DNA from: Lishizhenia sp033720595
GTDB lineage: Bacteria; Bacteroidota; Bacteroidia; Flavobacteriales_D; Crocinitomicaceae
Assembly: GCF_033720595.1 (NCBI RefSeq)
Contig: NZ_JAWWCF010000049.1
Location: 1 to 17,433 of the forward strand
Reading direction: 5' to 3'
Length of the DNA: 17,433 nt
Positions within the stretch are counted from its first letter, which is position 1. Each line of letters starts with the position of its first letter. This document shows positions 13,669 to 17,433 of the stretch, one piece after another. The notes beneath the pieces are model-generated. The model saw only the letters and a list, made by a program, of their open reading frames with translations, was not told the origin of the DNA and ran no database searches. The position numbers and the translations under genes were made by a program.

Positions 13669-14133
13669 TTACCTTATCACCATTACAAAAAACATTAACA
13701 CAACAGAAGTGCAAATTAGAATGGCCTGTACCAAGAATAAAGCATTCATACTTTTTACAGCTGCCACCAATTTGCGTTGCTCTTTATTATTCATCGCCAA
13801 TTTTATACGCGTAGAAAACTTGTTATACAACAAGAACATATAAATGTAAATGGCTAGAACGATGGCACCGACAGATAACTGCGGAACTCTTCTTGCAATA
13901 ACATCTGTTAATGTATAGTTAGCTTGACCGGGCAACGCAAGAAAGCTATTGTTCAACCTGTCTAAAGTCGTAAAAAGATCGACGACTAAGGACAACAAAT
14001 AAAGTCCGGCAATTAGCAGCATAAAAACACCTAAAAAACGCGACCATTTTCCCGTAGACAATAAGATTCCTTCTGTTTTGTCTGTAATATTTAAAAGTGG
14101 GCTTTGCTCTTGTTGAGTAGCAGAATTTTCCAT
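13669..14133 (-). CDS. Small membrane protein, tandem paralogue 2
   Basis: This 154-residue protein has a polar N-terminus, then hydrophobic spans at about residues 33-52 (FLGVFMLLIAGLYLLSLVVD), 89-107 (VGAIVLAIYIYMFLLY) and 132-153 (FLVQAILICTSVVLMFFVM). Between spans 2 and 3 lies a basic helix (KFSTRIKLAMNNKEQRKLVAAVKSM). The arrangement matches the protein encoded at 14146-14559, including KLA(L/M)-x4-QxxL and the following LQ/VQ before the last span, so the two are paralogues. They could belong to a DUF5362-like group; I am not sure. The gene starts 12 bp after its paralogue and is likely cotranscribed. The function is unknown. Confidence 0.65.
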   Translation of the reverse strand: MENSATQQEQSPLLNITDKTEGILLSTGKWSRFLGVFMLLIAGLYLLSLVVDLFTTLDRLNNSFLALPGQANYTLTDVIARRVPQLSVGAIVLAIYIYMFLLYNKFSTRIKLAMNNKEQRKLVAAVKSMNALFLVQAILICTSVVLMFFVMVIR

Positions 14134-14145
14134 TAGATTGTAGGT

Positions 14146-14559
14146 TTAATAGTTGAAAAAGAAGTAGGTAAACACCAAGAATAAGATAGACAAAGTACAG
14201 ATTATTATGATTCCTTGCAGCTTAAAAAATTGGCGCAAATTGTCGAGAGCTAAATCCAGTTCTTTTTGTTGTTCTTTTGCCAACGCCAATTTCATTTTGT
14301 TTGCGGCTGTATTGAGGTAATGAAAAAACATGTAATACAAGAAAAAGATGACTAAGGCCACCATGACACCGATAAAAATGCCCAGAAAATCGAAATCTGA
14401 AAATATAAATAAACATAAGACGGCGTAAAGACTGGCAACAACTAAAAAAGTAATACCCAAAAATTTGCTGTTATTAATCAGCTTAAAAAGGACTTTTCTC
14501 AGGTCGTAATTTACCGCTATACCCTCTGAGTGGTCATCATCTAATATATCTTTTTCCAT
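14146..14559 (-). CDS. Small membrane protein, tandem paralogue 1
   Basis: The frame is open back to 14679, but the upstream part runs through the terminator of the M1 peptidase gene, so I take the ATG at 14559 (MEKDILDDDHSEG), giving 137 residues. Three hydrophobic spans follow an acidic N-terminus (FLGITFLVVASLYAVLCLFI, FIGVMVALVIFFLYYMFF, and the C-terminal IIIICTLSILFLVFTYFF), with a charged helix (NKMKLALAKEQQKELDLALD) between spans 2 and 3. This is the same plan as the next gene. On the minus strand TATTGTTG near 14586-14579 is one base from the -7 consensus and could be its promoter. It is predicted to be in the inner membrane; the function is unknown. Confidence 0.6.
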   Translation of the reverse strand: MEKDILDDDHSEGIAVNYDLRKVLFKLINNSKFLGITFLVVASLYAVLCLFIFSDFDFLGIFIGVMVALVIFFLYYMFFHYLNTAANKMKLALAKEQQKELDLALDNLRQFFKLQGIIIICTLSILFLVFTYFFFNY

Positions 14560-14636
14560 GTGTAGTGATTGAGTTAGAGCCAACAATATACATATTCTCT
14601 TATAAATGTTGGAAGCAGCTGTTGAACTTTTGATAC

Positions 14637-14669
14637 AAAAAAACTCCGCCCCATAGTCTGAGGCGGAGT
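14637..14669 (-). terminator. Rho-independent terminator of the M1 peptidase gene
   Basis: On the minus strand ACTCCGCC (14669-14662) pairs perfectly with GGCGGAGT (14650-14643) across 11 nt, followed by a T-run (14643-14637). It begins 21 bp after the stop codon at 14691. Confidence 0.88.
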
Positions 14670-14690
14670 AAATCAACAAAAGGTGTTGAA

Positions 14691-17433
14691 TTATTTATCT
14701 AATATCTGCTCGATTAAACCAGCATTGGTTAAGTTGAGTTTTAAAGAGAATTTTATGCTTTGTGCGTAATTTGCTTGTTGTAAATTGTTGCTTTGCACGA
14801 TTGGGAAATAGATGCCGAAAACATCTCCCATACGAATTCCTAAACCTAAATCGTATACTTCTTGTTGTACACCGTTATTTGAAATAGTACCGTAATCTGC
14901 AAACACTCCTACAAGGTGTGTTAAGACGGGTAATGGTGCATAGAAATTGATTGCCGCCATACTTTCGTTGGCTGCTAATCCACTTGCTGAACCAAAGTTC
15001 CCCATATCATTATTGTGCTGATTGGCCCACATTCCGCTCACTTCATTTCTACCGAAGTAATACTCTTCCATAAACAAATCTTGTCCTCCTGTTCTACCAG
15101 AAACGGGTGCAGCATATCTGTTGGCATTGTAGGCACTATTTACGTTGTAAATAAAGTTGTTTAAGGCAAAGGCGCGTACTTCAATGTAGTTTCTTTTCTT
15201 TTTAATGTAGTAATTCCACTTGTACTTCAATTCTACCGAAGCTCTTGCCATTTCATCGTTAAGGTTCGATTGTATGTAACTCGCTCTGGCATTGGCCACA
15301 AACAAGTGATTTGGACGTTTGTACGTGTACTTGTAATCTGCAAAGGCCCCGATTTCTTCTATGTTCGTAGCTGTTCTACGCGTCATTTTATACAAACCTT
15401 GCAACAACAAACGGTTGTGGTGCTTACTTTGCGGCCCTCTTTTACCTAATGTTAAATTCAAATAAGGGTTTAAGGCGTAGTAGTTCGCATTGTTTCTACT
15501 TAATGAATCTACATCTTTAAAAGTCTTCATAGATAAACCAGCTTTCCCTAAACGTACCACATTGGAAGGTCTAAAAGTATAGATCAACTCTCCCATTCCA
15601 CTTAGGTTTTGTCGACCAATAGAATACATAGGGGTCAATAAGAAAGTAAACTTATTGGGCACTACCTGGAAATTATGCAAGCTGGCCCCTATCATGAACT
15701 TATCACTGGTATTGAAACCAATAGCAGGTGTCCAAGCTAGGTTACTCTCTTCTCTCCTATTGGCTGTAAACAAAGGATTGATTTTAAGTGGTTCAACTCT
15801 ATTGATAAGCCAGTCTTTCTTCCAAGAGTTGTTGGTTCTATTCATCTCTGGAACTTGTGTATGGATATCTACCACCACTTCTGCAGCTTCTGTATTCTCA
15901 AAAGTTACACTTTCTTTCCTATCTTCTGATGTTGCCCATTTGGTTAAAGTATCTCCCTCTGGTGTGATAACTTGAACAGGAATTGGTCCGTGAATATGTC
16001 CTTTGTGCTTTACAACAACCTCCGTATTACCATCTTTAGTTTTCACACGCTTCAACTTGTAATCTATAGCATCAGCAGTTTTAATGATATCTTCGAAAAC
16101 CCATCCAAAATCTTCTCCCGTTGCAGTTTCAAAACAAGCGCGTAAATCTTCAGGCTGTGGGTGTTTAAACTTCCATTTTTGATAATACGATTGCATAATC
16201 GCATCGAACTTTTCTTCGCCTAAGTATTCTTTTAAATAATCGAACACCAGACCTGTTTTTTGATAGACGATTACTCCGTAATTCACAGAAGCAAATTCAT
16301 CAGAATGCAAATCCATTGGTTGATCTAAGCCCAACGCTTGGACAGTTCTAAACATTACATCGTTCTGGTCGTGGTAATCACAACCGTGGAATCTGAATTT
16401 TCCATTTAAAAGATTATCTGCTAAACGTGTATTGTTTGGATATTTGGTTTGAATGTAGCGCACCTCGTTCAATGTATTTAAACCTTCATCCATCCATGGG
16501 TGCGTGCGTTCGTTAGATCCTAATATTCCATAGAACCAATTGTGCCCAACCTCGTGAACAATCACGACTTCCAAGGCTTCTTTATTTCCAGTATTTCCAA
16601 TAACGGTAACGTTAGGGTATTCCATCCCTCCACCAGCTGCAATAGTTCCGTCTACCGCAGTTACTTGGTTGTACGGGTAATCTCCATTCCACAAAGAATA
16701 GTAGTAGGTTCCATCGTTGATATACTCAATGGCATCTTCCCATAGCATTCTATTTTTTGGCGTAAACATGGCATAAGTAGTTACCTTTCTTTTGGAATGC
16801 GGCAACTCTACTTCTCCTTGCAACACTTCAAATCTTTTGTCGGCAAACCAAGCGAAGTCATGTACCTTCGATTGTTTATAAGTCAACGTTTTATACTCCT
16901 TAGAAGAAGCTGGAAAATCTGTACTCGCCTCTTGCTTAAAAGAAGCGTCTTTGAATTGTTGTAAGGTAGAATCTGCCTTTGCTTTCAACCAAGCTTTTTC
17001 TGCAGGATTTTGTAAATCTCCTGTTGCTCCAACTACGTAGTTCTTGGGAAGGGTTATACTTACTTCAAAAGACCCGTATTCTGAGTAGAATTCTCCTTGG
17101 TTCAAATAAGGCATGGCGTGCCATCCATCTTTGTCGTACACTGCTGGTTTTGGGTACCATTGTGTAATCATATAGGATTCTCCTACGTGCCCTAAACGCG
17201 AATATTTAGCATCTGGCAATTTTACTTTGAAGGGCGTAGAAATAATTACTTTTTCTCCTGGTAACAACGCTTCATTTAAAGTCAAGGTAGCCACGTCTAT
17301 GTGTTCTTCATCATAGGTTAACACAAGGGCTTCTCCGTTTGCTTTAAAGTCTAATGAATCTATCCATCCTCTATCTTTTTCATCCGCGAAGATGAGTCCG
17401 TTATTTTCTCTCCTTTGCTTTTGCTTTGCCAAA
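14691..17433 (-). CDS. M1-family metallopeptidase with C-terminal barrel-like domain, partial (N-terminus beyond the window)
   Basis: The frame is open to the right edge (first complete codon 17432-17430), so the signal peptide and start are missing; 913 residues are visible. Numbering from that edge, residues about 25-250 form the N-terminal beta-domain of gluzincins. GGGMEYP (267-273) takes the place of the GAMEN-type substrate motif. The zinc site is HEVGH (293-297) with the third ligand E316 in WMDEGLN. Residues to about 440 complete the catalytic helical domain, followed by a short beta-domain (RVKTKDGNTEVVVKHKGHI). From about 550 to 913 the sequence alternates like an outer-membrane barrel (FTFLLTPMYSIGRQNLSG, YALNPYLNLTLGK, YIEVRAFALNNF, LVGVFADYGTI, LGLGIRMGDVFGIYFP). 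A cell-surface or periplasmic peptidase anchored by its own barrel is likely. A strong terminator closes it. Confidence 0.9.
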   Translation of the reverse strand, partial: LAKQKQRRENNGLIFADEKDRGWIDSLDFKANGEALVLTYDEEHIDVATLTLNEALLPGEKVIISTPFKVKLPDAKYSRLGHVGESYMITQWYPKPAVYDKDGWHAMPYLNQGEFYSEYGSFEVSITLPKNYVVGATGDLQNPAEKAWLKAKADSTLQQFKDASFKQEASTDFPASSKEYKTLTYKQSKVHDFAWFADKRFEVLQGEVELPHSKRKVTTYAMFTPKNRMLWEDAIEYINDGTYYYSLWNGDYPYNQVTAVDGTIAAGGGMEYPNVTVIGNTGNKEALEVVIVHEVGHNWFYGILGSNERTHPWMDEGLNTLNEVRYIQTKYPNNTRLADNLLNGKFRFHGCDYHDQNDVMFRTVQALGLDQPMDLHSDEFASVNYGVIVYQKTGLVFDYLKEYLGEEKFDAIMQSYYQKWKFKHPQPEDLRACFETATGEDFGWVFEDIIKTADAIDYKLKRVKTKDGNTEVVVKHKGHIHGPIPVQVITPEGDTLTKWATSEDRKESVTFENTEAAEVVVDIHTQVPEMNRTNNSWKKDWLINRVEPLKINPLFTANRREESNLAWTPAIGFNTSDKFMIGASLHNFQVVPNKFTFLLTPMYSIGRQNLSGMGELIYTFRPSNVVRLGKAGLSMKTFKDVDSLSRNNANYYALNPYLNLTLGKRGPQSKHHNRLLLQGLYKMTRRTATNIEEIGAFADYKYTYKRPNHLFVANARASYIQSNLNDEMARASVELKYKWNYYIKKKRNYIEVRAFALNNFIYNVNSAYNANRYAAPVSGRTGGQDLFMEEYYFGRNEVSGMWANQHNNDMGNFGSASGLAANESMAAINFYAPLPVLTHLVGVFADYGTISNNGVQQEVYDLGLGIRMGDVFGIYFPIVQSNNLQQANYAQSIKFSLKLNLTNAGLIEQILDK

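Noticed and set aside
14560..14679. Longer N-terminus of the membrane protein encoded at 14146-14559
   Set aside because: It would be read through the terminator stem of the upstream peptidase gene; the ATG at 14559 gives a sensible acidic N-terminus.
1..17433. tRNA or rRNA genes, CRISPR arrays, defence or biosynthetic clusters
   Set aside because: I found no tRNA-like cloverleaf, no regularly spaced repeats and no marker proteins of such systems; the coding content is mainly housekeeping and envelope genes.

Overview
The window looks like ordinary chromosome of a Bacteroidota species, most likely Flavobacteriales. This rests on four observations: several genes have the Bacteroidetes -7 promoter box TAnnTTTG a short distance before the start codon; there are secreted and outer-membrane proteins of Bacteroidetes type with signal peptides ending in KAQ; the yicC-gmk-nadD cluster typical of that phylum is present; and the DNA is AT-rich apart from a few GC-rich intergenic elements. 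I see no rRNA, tRNA, transposase, phage gene, CRISPR array or integrase.

Layout. 1-959 (-): the start of a secreted beta-sandwich/Ig-like protein running off the left edge. 1072-3188 (+): asd (aspartate semialdehyde dehydrogenase), a GC-rich structured intergenic element, then a DUF3050 protein. 3386-6465 (-): a run made of a small zinc-finger protein, a lipoprotein, galE and an outer-membrane barrel protein, closed by a terminator at 3271-3303. 6564-6803 (-) and 6928-8680 (+): a divergent pair of small genes with back-to-back promoters; the rightward one overlaps tadA, and an M42 peptidase with its own terminator follows. 8782-9636 (+): a second outer-membrane barrel protein with a terminator. 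9957-13458 (+): an ArsC/Spx-like reductase and an EamA transporter that overlap by four bases, then yicC, gmk and nadD. 13669-17433 (-): two tandem paralogous small membrane proteins, preceded (in transcription order) by a large M1-type metallopeptidase with a probable C-terminal outer-membrane barrel, truncated by the right edge.

How the genes fit together. Most are housekeeping: amino-acid synthesis (asd), tRNA wobble editing (tadA), sugar nucleotides (galE), GMP phosphorylation (gmk), NAD synthesis (nadD) and RNA turnover (yicC). The cell-envelope genes are the secreted proteins, the lipoprotein, two barrels, the EamA permease and the M1 peptidase. I find no clear novel multi-gene system.

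The least expected signal lies between genes. Two copies of a 141-bp element sit in opposite orientation at 9713-9853 and 13525-13665, on either side of the arsC-to-nadD block. Their ends are identical, their interiors have diverged, and both fold into the same nested hairpin with base changes that keep the pairing. A second, less well conserved GC-rich element family occurs as an inverted pair on either side of the DUF3050 gene.
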